The notes beneath the pieces were generated by a model. That model saw only the letters and a program-made list of their open reading frames with translations. It was not told the DNA's origin and did not search any database. A DNA stretch of 64,000 nt, taken from NCBI RefSeq assembly GCF_000970045.1, contig NZ_CP009505.1:4147469-4211468 (forward strand). The letters run 5' to 3'. The stretch comes from Methanosarcina sp. MTP4 (GTDB lineage Archaea > Halobacteriota > Methanosarcinia > Methanosarcinales > Methanosarcinaceae). This document shows, piece after piece, positions 46,124 through 55,190 of the stretch. Position 1 is the stretch's first letter, and each line of letters starts with the position of its first letter. A program made the translations under genes and the position numbers.

Positions 46124-46492
46124 ATGGCAAGGATTATGATCGTGGACGATGCCGAATTTATGAGGATGGTGATCAGGGACATTCTCGTAAAGCAGGGACA
46201 CGAAGTGGCAGCTGAAGTAGCTGATGGAGAATGTGCAATTCAGAAATATCAGGAAGTGAAACCGGACCTCGTGCTGATGGATATTATTCTGCCGGATATG
46301 GAGGGTACCAAAACCCTGCAAAAGCTTCTTGACCTGGATCCCGAGGCGAAAGTAGTGATGTGCTCTTCCCTGGGACAGAAGGCTGTGGTGATGGAGTCCA
46401 TAAAAATAGGTGCAAAAGACTTCATAGTTAAACCCTTTGAACCCGATAAAGTACTGGAAGTAATCAAAAAGGTCATTGAACCGGATAATTGA
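46124..46492 (+). CDS. cheY: chemotaxis response regulator CheY
   Basis: This 122-residue single receiver domain is the expected output of CheA, signalling to the archaellum motor. The sequence ARIMIVDDAEFMRMVIRDILVKQGHEV has the acidic pair DD; the phospho-acceptor Asp is in PDLVLMDIILPDMEG; VMCSSLGQKAVVMESIKIGAKDFIVKPF supplies the Ser/Thr and Lys. A strong ribosome binding site (AAAGGGGAAAG) precedes the ATG. It is the first gene of the cheY-B-A-R-C-D series. Confidence 0.95.
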   Translation: MARIMIVDDAEFMRMVIRDILVKQGHEVAAEVADGECAIQKYQEVKPDLVLMDIILPDMEGTKTLQKLLDLDPEAKVVMCSSLGQKAVVMESIKIGAKDFIVKPFEPDKVLEVIKKVIEPDN

Positions 46493-46565
46493 AAAAACAC
46501 TTTTCGAAAAAGTACCTTAAGGACTTGCTTCAAGACAAAGACCTTCTTTAAGATGAAGTGCTGAA

Positions 46566-47657
46566 ATGACCATTACTGCACTTGTTGTAGACGACTCAGC
46601 CCTGATCCGAAAAGTCCTTTCGGATATATTGAACAACGACCCTGAAATCGAGGTAATAGGGACTGCATTCAATGGAAAGGACGCACTTGGAAAGATCAAA
46701 AAATTCAGGCCCGATGTCATACTTCTAGATAATGTGATGCCCGTACTTGACGGTCTTAAAGCCCTTGCCAGGATAATGAAGGAGTACCCGACCCCTGTGA
46801 TAATGGTTTCCGCACTCGGGGAAAAGGCTGAAGAAATAACCCTCACGGCATTTGAATACGGAGCTGTGGACGTAATTCCAAAGCCTGAAGGGGTCTTCAG
46901 CCAGAGCATTCCGGAAATGGCGGAGGAAATCCGCAAAAAAGTTAAGACCGCCTCAAAAGCCAATCTTGACAACCTGGAATGCATGCAGCCCCCGGAAAAA
47001 GAAAGACTGGACAAGATTAAAAAGGCAGAAAGAAAGGTAGGTGACGAGACCTTTTCAGGCACTGTAAAAAACGTTATTGCAATCGGCACGTCCACAGGGG
47101 GTCCCAGAGCCCTGGGAAAGCTTATAAGCGCCCTTCCGGCTGATCTTCCCGCAGCAGTCCTAATCGTACAGCACATGCCTCTGGGCTTTACGGCATCCCT
47201 TTCAAGGAGACTTAATGCGAAGTCAGCCCTCGAAGTCAGGGAGGCAAAGGAAGGAGATGTGGTGGAAAACGGAGTCGTGCTTATTGCACCCGGTGACTAT
47301 CATATGGAAATTGTCCGAAAAAAGGTAAAAGGAAGGGAAAAAGATGTTGTCCGCCTGAGCCGGGCACCCAAAGAGCTGGGTTCAAGGCCTTCCGTCAACG
47401 TCCTTTTCAGGTCCATTGCCCCTCTTTACGGCCCGAAAATAATCTCGCTTATCCTGACGGGAATGCACTGTGACGGAGCGGAAGGGGCAGAAGAAATCAA
47501 AAAAAAGGGTGGCAAGGTTATCGCCGAAGCTCGAAGTTCATGCGTTGTATATGGAATGCCGGGAGAAATAGTAAAAAGAAAGCTTGCCGACTTCGTGCTC
47601 CCACTGGACAGGATTGCGAAGGAGCTCTTGAACATGATAAAAGATGCTTCTAACTAA
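46566..47657 (+). CDS. cheB: chemotaxis-specific methylesterase CheB
   Basis: This 363-residue two-domain enzyme removes methyl groups from receptor glutamates and can deamidate glutamine. Residues 1-120 form the receiver (VVDDSALIRKVLSDIL; Asp in PDVILLDNVMPVLDG; PKPEG). The C-terminal catalytic domain has the Ser of IGTSTGGPRALGKL, the His of VQHMPLGFTASLSRRL and the Asp of LTGMHCDGAEGA. The usual GMGxDG is GMHCDG here, a small deviation next to the catalytic Asp. A linker of charged residues (140-165) joins the domains. It lies 73 bases after cheY. Confidence 0.95.
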   Translation: MTITALVVDDSALIRKVLSDILNNDPEIEVIGTAFNGKDALGKIKKFRPDVILLDNVMPVLDGLKALARIMKEYPTPVIMVSALGEKAEEITLTAFEYGAVDVIPKPEGVFSQSIPEMAEEIRKKVKTASKANLDNLECMQPPEKERLDKIKKAERKVGDETFSGTVKNVIAIGTSTGGPRALGKLISALPADLPAAVLIVQHMPLGFTASLSRRLNAKSALEVREAKEGDVVENGVVLIAPGDYHMEIVRKKVKGREKDVVRLSRAPKELGSRPSVNVLFRSIAPLYGPKIISLILTGMHCDGAEGAEEIKKKGGKVIAEARSSCVVYGMPGEIVKRKLADFVLPLDRIAKELLNMIKDASN

Positions 47658-47767
47658 AGATGCTTCTGGCTAAAAATGCTTCCGAAATTTATAATTAATC
47701 ACAAAAAAGGGCTAAGTAGAGCAAAATAAAGAACTTCCTAAAGTTAAGGATCGAATGGGAAAAGATC

Positions 47768-50164
47768 ATGGATCTGTCAAAGTATATGGGCATTTTCAGG
47801 GAAGAATCCGAAAGAAACCTCAAACAATTGAACGATTCACTGCTTGCACTTGAGCAAAACCCTGAAAATACGGAACATGTGAATATAGTGTTTCGTCTGG
47901 CCCATACTTTCAAAGGTATGGCAGCGACGATGGGATTTAAGCAAATCGTCGAGCTTACCCATGAAATGGAAAATCTGATTGAAAGAATCCGTACCCAGCA
48001 GCTCAAGCTAGATGCCTCTCTAATCGACCTTCTGTTCGAATGCCTTGATTCCCTGGAAGGGCTTGTGGAAAACGCCTGTAAAAATGCAGGCATCAAACCT
48101 AGCAGAGGTAAAACCGGTGAGGAAGAGAAAAGCAAAACCTATCCTGACCCCGGAGAAGTTTTGAAAGCACTCAGAGCCATAAACACACCCATAACTGCAA
48201 ACACAAAAGAAAAAACAATAGGGAAGAAGGTTTTTTCCAGAGAGGAAGAGGCTGAAAAAGAGAGAGAGACTAAAGAAGAGAAAAATAGTGAAGAAGTGCC
48301 CCTATATCCAGATGAAGAAACTTCTCAATATCCGGCAAGAAAAGATTCCCTATATCTAGGGGCAAGAAAAGAAGTTCCGGAGACAGGAGAAGACTCCTCA
48401 ATAACAGAAAGCTCCTCAACAACCTTTTCAATAACAGAAGAAGGCATCCCCACTACAGAAATCGAATTTTCAGAAAAAGAAAGGGCATTAATGGAAGAAG
48501 CGGAAATGGATGGGGCGAAGGTGATGCTCGCCCACATTGCCCTGCAGGATACCTGTCTCCTGAAATCCGCCCGTTCAGCCCTGGTAATCCGTAAGATTTC
48601 GGAAAATGGGAAGATTATCAGGACCTTTCCGAGTATTAATGAACTTGAAAAAGAAAATTTCGGGCTTGATTTTGAAGTGGTTTTTTCAACAAAAAAAGAT
48701 GGATACACCATCAAAACCGAAATTAGCAACATTTCTGAAATAGAAGACGTGTCAATAAGGAGTTTGAGCTCCGAAGAGGGCTACGGAGAGGCTTACAGAG
48801 AACCTGTCCCTGTACATGAAAAAACCACTGGAAAATTGTCTGAAACCTTATCTGAAACATCATCTGAAACATCATCTGAAAACTTATCTGAAATATCATC
48901 TGAAAACTTATCTGAAGGCCCTTCACTGGAAAAAACCAGGTTTGAGCCGGAGAAAATGGAAGGTGAGGCAGTAACAGGCGGAAAAATGCCTTTCTTTTCC
49001 AAACCCAATCCGAAAATAAAGAACATCCAGAGCGTGAGGGTTAGCACTGAACAGCTTGACAAGTTGATGAACCTTGCAGGAGAACTCGTGATCACGAGAA
49101 GCAGGATCAACCAGCTGACTCTGGACTTTAAATCCAAGGAACTGGAGGAGACACTTTCGGAACTCCGAAAACTTACCGGGGAAATGCAAGAAGAAGTGAT
49201 AGAAGCAAGGATGGTGCCTCTTGACCATATTCTCAATATCTTCCCCAGAATGGTAAGAGACCTTGCAAAGTCAGAAAACAAGAAACTCGATTTCATTATA
49301 AGGGGAAAGGAAATCAAGCTTGACAGGACCGTTTTGGACGAAATCGGGAACCCCCTGGTCCATCTCCTGAGAAATGCAGTAGATCACGGGATTGAGAGCC
49401 CGGAAAAGCGCCTTGAACTCGGGAAAAAAGAGACAGGGACGATAATGCTCAAGGCTTCGAGACAGGAAAATTACGTCATCATAAAAATCGAAGACGACGG
49501 GCAGGGAATAGACCCGACAGAACTCCGGAAGGCTGCCGAAGAACAGGGGATTATCTCCCGGGAAGAAGCGGAACAGCTTCCTGACAGGGAAGCAATGCAG
49601 TTGATCTTTAACCATGGTTTCAGTACTGCCAGCAGGGTCACTGATGTTTCTGGCAGGGGTGTGGGGATGGATGTCGTAAAAAACCGGATTGAAAATCTCG
49701 GAGGGTCCATAAAAATCGAATCAAAACCCGGGAAAGGGACCAGGTTCGAATTAAAACTGCCCCTGACTATCGCCCTTTATCAGGCCATGCTGGTAGAAGT
49801 CGGGAATGAAAGGTATGCAATCCCCTTCACCAACATAATAAAAAATATAGAAATCCAGAAGGAAGCCGTTCGGCATATCAACGGCGAAGAAGTTACTATG
49901 GAAAGCGGAAAAGTGCTCCCCTTACTAAGGTTGCACAGTCTTTTTGGGTTACCCGTTGAAGAGAGAGAAAAACTCGTTGTCGTAGTAGCGGAAAAAGCTG
50001 GACAGGTTATAGGAATTGTAGTTGACAGACTGCTGGGAAAACAGGAAGTTATAATAAAAACTTTCAAAAGCAAACTACTTGAGGAGACAAAAGGGTTTGC
50101 AGGTGCGACAATTATGGGCGATGGGAATGTGGTCTTGATCCTTGATATCAATACTCTTGTCTGA
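47768..50164 (+). CDS. cheA: chemotaxis histidine kinase CheA
   Basis: This 798-residue kinase phosphorylates CheY and CheB. Domains in order: HPt (phospho-His in VFRLAHTFKGMAATMGF, near residue 48), a variable region (150-400) with an embedded P2-like part, dimerisation helices (STEQLDKLMNLAGELVITRSRINQL), ATPase (NPLVHLLRNAVDHGIE, IEDDGQGID, GRGVGMDVVKNRIE) and a CheW-like P5 domain (LTIALYQAMLVEVGNERYAIPF). The linker holds an SETSSENLSE-type repeat whose DNA (48838-48915) repeats a 12-base unit, like the intergenic minisatellites. It belongs to the same strand and cluster as cheB and cheR. Confidence 0.96.
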   Translation: MDLSKYMGIFREESERNLKQLNDSLLALEQNPENTEHVNIVFRLAHTFKGMAATMGFKQIVELTHEMENLIERIRTQQLKLDASLIDLLFECLDSLEGLVENACKNAGIKPSRGKTGEEEKSKTYPDPGEVLKALRAINTPITANTKEKTIGKKVFSREEEAEKERETKEEKNSEEVPLYPDEETSQYPARKDSLYLGARKEVPETGEDSSITESSSTTFSITEEGIPTTEIEFSEKERALMEEAEMDGAKVMLAHIALQDTCLLKSARSALVIRKISENGKIIRTFPSINELEKENFGLDFEVVFSTKKDGYTIKTEISNISEIEDVSIRSLSSEEGYGEAYREPVPVHEKTTGKLSETLSETSSETSSENLSEISSENLSEGPSLEKTRFEPEKMEGEAVTGGKMPFFSKPNPKIKNIQSVRVSTEQLDKLMNLAGELVITRSRINQLTLDFKSKELEETLSELRKLTGEMQEEVIEARMVPLDHILNIFPRMVRDLAKSENKKLDFIIRGKEIKLDRTVLDEIGNPLVHLLRNAVDHGIESPEKRLELGKKETGTIMLKASRQENYVIIKIEDDGQGIDPTELRKAAEEQGIISREEAEQLPDREAMQLIFNHGFSTASRVTDVSGRGVGMDVVKNRIENLGGSIKIESKPGKGTRFELKLPLTIALYQAMLVEVGNERYAIPFTNIIKNIEIQKEAVRHINGEEVTMESGKVLPLLRLHSLFGLPVEEREKLVVVVAEKAGQVIGIVVDRLLGKQEVIIKTFKSKLLEETKGFAGATIMGDGNVVLILDINTLV

Positions 50165-50289
50165 AAAAACTACTCACTGAAAAATCTCCGGAAAGCCCTC
50201 TAAAAAAATCTCTAAAAAAATCTCTGGAAAAAGCACTAGAAAAATCTGGAAAATTCTCTGGAAAACAATTTTCTTAGATACTGGAAAAT

Positions 50290-51207
50290 GTGGACAAAAT
50301 GGAAAATGAGAAATTAAGAACCGATGAAATCCAGGAGGAAGACCCGGATTTGGAGCTGCTGAAGAAAGCCATCAAAAAAAATCTAGGCTTTAACTGCGAG
50401 CAGTATAAGGAGTCTCATTTCAGGCGTAGAATTAACGTACGTGTCAGAGCCACCAATTCAAGTAGCTATGCAGAGTACCTTAAAATCCTTAAAAAAGATC
50501 AGGATGAATACAGGAATCTGATTGAAGCCCTTACCGTAAATGTCAGTGAATTTTTCCGGAACCCAGAAACCTATACGGTGATTGAAAAAGAAGTCCTGCC
50601 AACCCTGATAAAATCCAAATCCAAGTCACTGGTGAAAGCAATTCGCATCTGGAGCGCAGGCTGTGCAGCAGGGGAAGAAGCTTATTCCCTTGCAATACTG
50701 CTGCACATGCTTCTGGAAAAGGACTTTGGGAAATACAGGATAAGCATTATGGGCACGGACATTGATTCTTCTAGCCTGGAAAAGGCGAGGAAAGGTGTCT
50801 ACAGTGAAAACTCACTTAAAAACGTGGATGAAAAAACAAGGGAACGCTATTTCATAAAGAAAGACGAGATGTACCAGGTCACCGACCAGTTGAAGAACAT
50901 CACGCATTTCAAGCAGCATGACCTGATATCCGGATCGAAGTTGAGTCATTTTGATATGATTATCTGCCGGAACGTCATGATATACTTTAATAAAGAAATC
51001 CAGGAACAACTGCATCTTGAATTTTATAAATCCCTGAGCCAGGGGGGCTTTTTCATAATAGGAAAAGCGGAAACTCTGCTCGGAACAGCAGCCGGTTATT
51101 TCAAGCCTTACAATACAAGAGAACGCCTTTACGTAAAGGAAAATGAAGGAAATATCCATGGGAAAAGAGGAGATATCCATGGGAAAAGAGATCAGGAAGC
51201 TAAGTAA
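50290..51207 (+). CDS. cheR: chemotaxis protein methyltransferase CheR
   Basis: This 305-residue enzyme methylates receptor glutamates with SAM. It shows the helical N-terminal domain (LLKKAIKKNLGFNCEQYKESHFRRRINVRVRA), the TVNVSEFFRNPETY segment, the SAM-binding IWSAGCAAGEEAYSLAILL, GTDIDSSSLEKARKG, and DMIICRNVMIYFN. The GTG at 50290 or the ATG at 50299 may be the start. The 3' end overlaps cheC by up to 65 bases and codes for a small repeat (GNIHGKRGDIHGKR) created by a duplicated stretch that holds cheC start signals. Confidence 0.95.
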   Translation: MDKMENEKLRTDEIQEEDPDLELLKKAIKKNLGFNCEQYKESHFRRRINVRVRATNSSSYAEYLKILKKDQDEYRNLIEALTVNVSEFFRNPETYTVIEKEVLPTLIKSKSKSLVKAIRIWSAGCAAGEEAYSLAILLHMLLEKDFGKYRISIMGTDIDSSSLEKARKGVYSENSLKNVDEKTRERYFIKKDEMYQVTDQLKNITHFKQHDLISGSKLSHFDMIICRNVMIYFNKEIQEQLHLEFYKSLSQGGFFIIGKAETLLGTAAGYFKPYNTRERLYVKENEGNIHGKRGDIHGKRDQEAK

Positions 51208-51802
51208 CTTCGAGTATGGAGCATTAAAAGAGATCGGAAACATAGGGATGGGGAGTTCTGCAACTTCCCTTTCAAAGCTCACACATACTGGTGTCCACGC
51301 CAATATTTTGGGTGCAGGGTTTGAATTAATTGAAAATATACCGAAAATCACGGGCACCTCAGACTCCCTTGTTATGGGAACCTTCATGCATGTCAAAAAA
51401 GAGTTGAATGGTTATATCCTGATCTTTTTCCCTGAAGACAGCGCCAGAAATCTCTGCCAGGCCATAACCGGAGAAAGTGAAGCAAACCTTGCGGACAGGA
51501 TTAACAGGTCTGTGATCGAAGAGGTTAGCCACATCCTCGCAGGGACTTATATCACCTCCCTTGCGGATTTTTTACATATAGACGTTTCCATTTCAACACC
51601 TTACAATGCATACGATATGTTAGGCTCAATCCTCAATTACGTGCTAACTGAGATGTGTTATAAGGCGGATTTAGCTCTCATACTGGATTCCGAATTTTTG
51701 GTAAAAGAAAATAAAATAAAAGGAATTTTTGTTACCCTTTTTGATCCGGTTTCCCTTGACTACCTGTTAGAAAAAATCAATGGAATGTTAAATAATCCAT
51801 GA
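51179..51802 (+). CDS. cheC: CheC-type CheY-phosphatase
   Basis: This 207-residue CheC protein dephosphorylates CheY-P and binds CheD. Both halves carry the family helix with catalytic Glu-Asn spacing: GALKEIGNIGMGSSATSLSKL and SVIEEVSHILAGTYITSLADFL (the second has Ser-His in place of Gly-Asn, so probably only one site is fully canonical). ALILDSEFLVKENKIKGIFVTLFDP ends the fold. I start at ATG 51179 after GAGGAG. An equally good ribosome binding site and ATG lie 21 bases upstream (51158), because the stretch with both signals is duplicated. The start overlaps the end of cheR by 29 bases. Confidence 0.92.
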   Translation: MGKEIRKLSNFEYGALKEIGNIGMGSSATSLSKLTHTGVHANILGAGFELIENIPKITGTSDSLVMGTFMHVKKELNGYILIFFPEDSARNLCQAITGESEANLADRINRSVIEEVSHILAGTYITSLADFLHIDVSISTPYNAYDMLGSILNYVLTEMCYKADLALILDSEFLVKENKIKGIFVTLFDPVSLDYLLEKINGMLNNP

Positions 51803-52055
51803 AATAAACCATGAAATGAGGACTATCAAACAGGAAAATAAAAGCCGAACTTAACTATACAATGAATATTGACAGGAAAAGGAATTGATCGGAAAATTGA
51901 AACAGAAATTAGTTAAATCAGGTATGAAAATCAAATTTGAAGTGTGTTCCATGCCCTCTCAAGTTCAGACATTTTCACCCGGCAGGCCTGCCCTGAATGG
52001 GGTCCGGATGAAGGCAAAAATCAATCATATCCCTCACAAAGGAGGGCTTTGAAAA

Positions 52056-52544
52056 ATGCCTGATATGCCTGATTCCAGCTTGATTATTGTGGGGATAGGA
52101 GGCTTTGCAATAGCCAGAAGCCCTGCAAGACTAAAAACCTCAGGACTTGGCTCCTGTGTAGGAGTAACGATCTATGACCGGAAAGAGCGAATCGGAGGTC
52201 TGGTCCATGCAATGCTTCCGAGTGCAAAGGGAGATCGCCTTGAGAACAACCCTGCAAAGTACGCAGACTCCGGGATAGAGTACATAATAGAAGAAGCAAT
52301 AAAAACAGGAGCCTCCAGAAAAAGACTCGAAGCAAAAATCGTCGGTGGAGCAAGCATGTTTCCGAATACCTTTTTGAACATAGGAGAAAGAAACATAAAA
52401 TGTGCTAAAAAAACGTTAGCTGAACTCGGTATTCCGATTGTTGCGGATGACACCGGGAAAAATTACGGACGCACGATAATACTGGATGCCTCTAATGGAA
52501 TTCTTTATGTAAAAAGTGCTCTCTACGGCTGCAAAAAGATCTAA
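52056..52544 (+). CDS. cheD: chemoreceptor glutamine deamidase CheD
   Basis: This 162-residue enzyme deamidates glutamines of chemoreceptors and stimulates CheC. The catalytic Cys is in TSGLGSCVGVTIYD and the His in GGLVHAMLPSAKGDR; the Thr/Ser position is in KTGASRKRLEAKIVGGASMF. AELGIPIVADDTGKNYGRTIILDASNGILYVKSAL matches the C-terminal family block. A strong AAAGGAGGG ribosome binding site lies before the ATG. It comes 253 bases after cheC, so it may have its own promoter or simply a long spacer. Confidence 0.95.
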   Translation: MPDMPDSSLIIVGIGGFAIARSPARLKTSGLGSCVGVTIYDRKERIGGLVHAMLPSAKGDRLENNPAKYADSGIEYIIEEAIKTGASRKRLEAKIVGGASMFPNTFLNIGERNIKCAKKTLAELGIPIVADDTGKNYGRTIILDASNGILYVKSALYGCKKI

Positions 52545-52581
52545 GGTTGTACTTAAAAAGCGAACTTACAACCGGTCATTA

Positions 52582-52913
52582 ACACTACTTCCTTACACTA
52601 CTTCTTTACACTACTTCTTTACACTACTTCTTTACACTACTTCATTAAACTACTTCATTACACTACTTCATTACACTACTTCATTACACTACTTCTTTAC
52701 ACTACTTCATTACACCACTTCTTTACACTACTTCTTTACACTACTTCATTACACCACTTCATTACACCACTTCATTACACCACTTCATTACACCACTTCA
52801 TTACACCACTTCATTACACCACTTCTTTACACCACTTCATTACACCACTTCATTACACCACTTCATTACACCACTTCATTACACCACTTCTTTACACCAC
52901 TTCTTTACACCAA
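52582..52913. repeat. 13-bp minisatellite (CTTCATTACACCA)
   Basis: About twenty-five copies of CTTCATTACACCA and the CTTCTTTACACTA variant form one of the longest arrays in the window. It directly follows cheD. The frame through it (Tyr/Thr/Ser/Leu repeats) is not a gene. Confidence 0.96.
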
Positions 52914-53445
52914 TTCCTTTGAATTGAACTACAAGAATATCTTCAAGGTCATTCAAAACTTCTTTGAAAAAAGGTCCATTTCCATTTCTCTGAAAAATTA
53001 TATATCCAATATAAATATTATAATTGACATTAATAATACGAATAGTATTACAAAGTTTAGCATGTACTGCGTAAACGGGTGATAGTTGCGATTGAAACTG
53101 CAAATGATGGGAGGAAATTGCAGAAAACTCGCAGATGAACTGCAGAAAATCGCAGGTATACTTCCATGTCGCAGGTATACTTCCATGTGGCTGTGTTCAG
53201 GATGCCGGCAGACTGGCAGGAGCAGCGTCAGACAGTTTCAGACCGTTGCTAACAGATGCAAACAGGTAACAGTGCCGGATAGTGTTGAACAGTACCTGCC
53301 CTGATATATTGGTACATGCGATATTATATGTACAGTAAGATATGTACAGTAAAGAATATCCCAATACAGCGATAGCAACCGAATAACAGTAAAAACAACA
53401 ACAAAATAACATAAAACAACCGAAAAAAAAGAACGAGGGATTTAT
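52914..53445 (+). other. gene-free leader region of ftr
   Basis: This interval holds a 19-base direct repeat (TCGCAGGTATACTTCCATG, twice, about 53150-53187) and two copies of TATGTACAGTAA (53327-53338 and 53341-53352) about 100 bases before ftr. The latter is the reverse complement of the core of a repeat array at 58.4 kb. The ftr promoter is probably the AT-rich stretch around 53320. Confidence 0.5.
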
Positions 53446-54339
53446 ATAGAACTCAATGGCGTAGAAATCGAAGATACATATGCAGAAGCGTTTCCGATCA
53501 AGATTGCAAGGGTCCTCATAACCGGTGCTACAAAGCGCTGGGCTCAGGTGGCAGCCAATGAAGCTACCGGCTTTGGGACTTCCGTTATCATGTGCCCCGC
53601 AGAAGCCGGGATCGAAAGGTTTGCAAGCCCCAGTGAGACCCCTGACGGCAGGCCCGGAGTCTACATCCAGATCTGCACCTTCGGGTACAAGGCACTCGAC
53701 GAACAGCTTCTCGAAAGGATCGGACAGTGCGTACTGACCGCACCCACCACCGCAGTATTCAACGGGCTCCCTGAAGCTGAGAAACAGTTCAACATAGGAT
53801 TTAAACTTAAGTTCTTCGCAGACGGTACAGAGTCTGAAACCGAAATCGCAGGCAAGAAGGTCTTCAAGATTCCAATTATGGAAGGGGACTTCCTGGCAGA
53901 GGAAAACATCGGGGGCATAAGTGGGATTGCCGGTGGAAACTTCTTCATCTTTGGAGATTCCCAGATGAGCGCCCTCACCGCAGCCGAAGCTGCCGTGGAC
54001 GCAATTGCCGAACTTGATGGCTGTATCACTCCCTTCCCCGGAGGCATCGTGGCCAGCGGCTCCAAGTCCGGAGCAAACAAATACACGTTCATGAAAGCCA
54101 CCGCCAATGAAAAGTTCTGCCCCTCCATCAAGGACAAGGTAGAAGGCACTGAAATTCCGGCCGACGTCAACTCTGTATATGAAATAGTAATCAACGGGAT
54201 TGACGAGGAAAGCATCAAGAAGGCAATGAAAATCGGAATTGAGACCGCAGTTACCGTTCCTGGTGTAAAGAAGATCACCGCAGGAAACTACGGCGGAAAA
54301 CTCGGCAAGTACCAGTTCAAGCTGCACGAGCTCTTCTGA
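53446..54339 (+). CDS. ftr: formylmethanofuran:tetrahydromethanopterin formyltransferase, with ATA start codon
   Basis: Ftr moves the formyl group between methanofuran and tetrahydrosarcinapterin, the second step of CO2 reduction to methane. The frame from 53446 gives 297 residues, the length I recall for Methanosarcina Ftr. It begins (I)ELNGVEIEDTYAEAFPIKIARVLITGATKRWAQVAANEATGFG and ends GNYGGKLGKYQFKLHELF. Conserved blocks are intact (TGFGTSVIMCPAEAGIE, MEGDFLAEENIG, PFPGGIVASGSKSGANKY). The first codon is ATA, six bases after GAGGG (53435-53439). No ATG, GTG or TTG occurs in frame before GTG 53548, which would delete 34 conserved residues. Either ATA initiates translation, or a start mutation or sequence error is present. 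Confidence 0.9.
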   Translation: MELNGVEIEDTYAEAFPIKIARVLITGATKRWAQVAANEATGFGTSVIMCPAEAGIERFASPSETPDGRPGVYIQICTFGYKALDEQLLERIGQCVLTAPTTAVFNGLPEAEKQFNIGFKLKFFADGTESETEIAGKKVFKIPIMEGDFLAEENIGGISGIAGGNFFIFGDSQMSALTAAEAAVDAIAELDGCITPFPGGIVASGSKSGANKYTFMKATANEKFCPSIKDKVEGTEIPADVNSVYEIVINGIDEESIKKAMKIGIETAVTVPGVKKITAGNYGGKLGKYQFKLHELF

Positions 54340-54826
54340 GCCCGGCTGCTTTTTCCTTTCTTTTTATCTACCGTATTTTTCCTTTCTTTTTATCTACCGT
54401 ATTTTTCCTTTCTTTTTATCTACCGTATTTTTCCTTTCTTTTTATCTACCGTATTTTTCCTTTCTTTTTATCTACCGTATTTTTCCTTTACTTTTCTAAC
54501 GTATTTTTCCTTTACTTTTAACGTATTTTTCCTTTACTTTTCTAACGTATTTTTCCTTTACTTTTCTAACGTATTTTTCCTTTATTTTTCTGTTTTACCC
54601 CTTTCTTTTCCACTTTTTCAGATACTCTTTTTATTTTTCAGATCATATTACTTTTAGAACATACTCAGATAAGTGACATATTGCTTTTCAGGACATAAAG
54701 TGGATAACTTTCAGGACATAATCCCTCTTCAGGACACACTCGCCTTTAAGGGTTTCAGGAAGTGTGATTTTAACACCGGTGATCATAAACAAAGTGTAAA
54801 ATTAAAAAAACCAAAAAATAAACGGA
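54340..54826. other. gene-free interval
   Basis: Apart from the tandem repeat, this 487-base region contains short repeated TCAGGACATA sequences (54690-54735) and no recognisable gene. Confidence 0.4.
54346..54590. repeat. 25- and 22-bp tandem repeats after ftr
   Basis: About five copies of a 25-base unit (core TTTTTATCTACCGTA) are followed by four of a related 22-base unit (core CTTTTCTAACGTA), both joined by TTTTTCCTTT. The array is T-rich on the ftr-coding strand and could terminate the ftr transcript. Confidence 0.93.
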
Positions 54827-55147
54827 GTGGAAAAACTGAACAGAACCAAACTAAATTACATGGTGGACTTTTGTCTGACAATTCTGTTTCTAATCGTTGC
54901 CTTCACAGGCCTTTACATGTACTTTTTCATACCCTCGGGAGTCCCCCATGGTATGTATGTCGTCTATATGGGGCTCACAAAAGCCACATGGCTCTGGATT
55001 CACAACAAATCCGCAATCCTGATGACAATTATCGTAGCTTTCCATCTCATCCTCCACTGGAGATGGATCGTGTGCACAACGAGAAATTTCTTCAGGAGGG
55101 AAAAAGTGAAAACAGAAGTATTCGAATCCGTTTGTGAGCCCGAATGA
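54827..55147 (+). CDS. small membrane protein, DUF4405/cytochrome b-like
   Basis: This 106-residue protein has two to three predicted membrane helices: DFCLTILFLIVAFTGLYMYFFI, the amphipathic YMGLTKATWLWIHNKSAILMTIIVAFHLILHW and a basic cytoplasmic end (RNFFRREKVK). The histidines in LWIHNKSA and VAFHLILHW are placed like heme ligands of small cytochrome b561-like (DUF4405) proteins, but heme binding is not proven. It may take part in membrane electron transfer. GTG 54827 is the longest start; the ATG at 54860 is another possibility, and no convincing ribosome binding site separates them. Confidence 0.65.
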   Translation: MEKLNRTKLNYMVDFCLTILFLIVAFTGLYMYFFIPSGVPHGMYVVYMGLTKATWLWIHNKSAILMTIIVAFHLILHWRWIVCTTRNFFRREKVKTEVFESVCEPE

Positions 55148-55190
55148 ATGTTTTTTAAGGAAAAAAATTAGGAATAAAAGAAAAAGAGAA

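Noticed and set aside
52516..53082. 188-codon plus-strand frame after cheD
   Set aside because: It consists of the translated 13-bp minisatellite.
53197..54327. 376-codon open frame on the minus strand over ftr
   Set aside because: It mirrors the codon bias of ftr, has no family signature and lies entirely antisense to a conserved enzyme.
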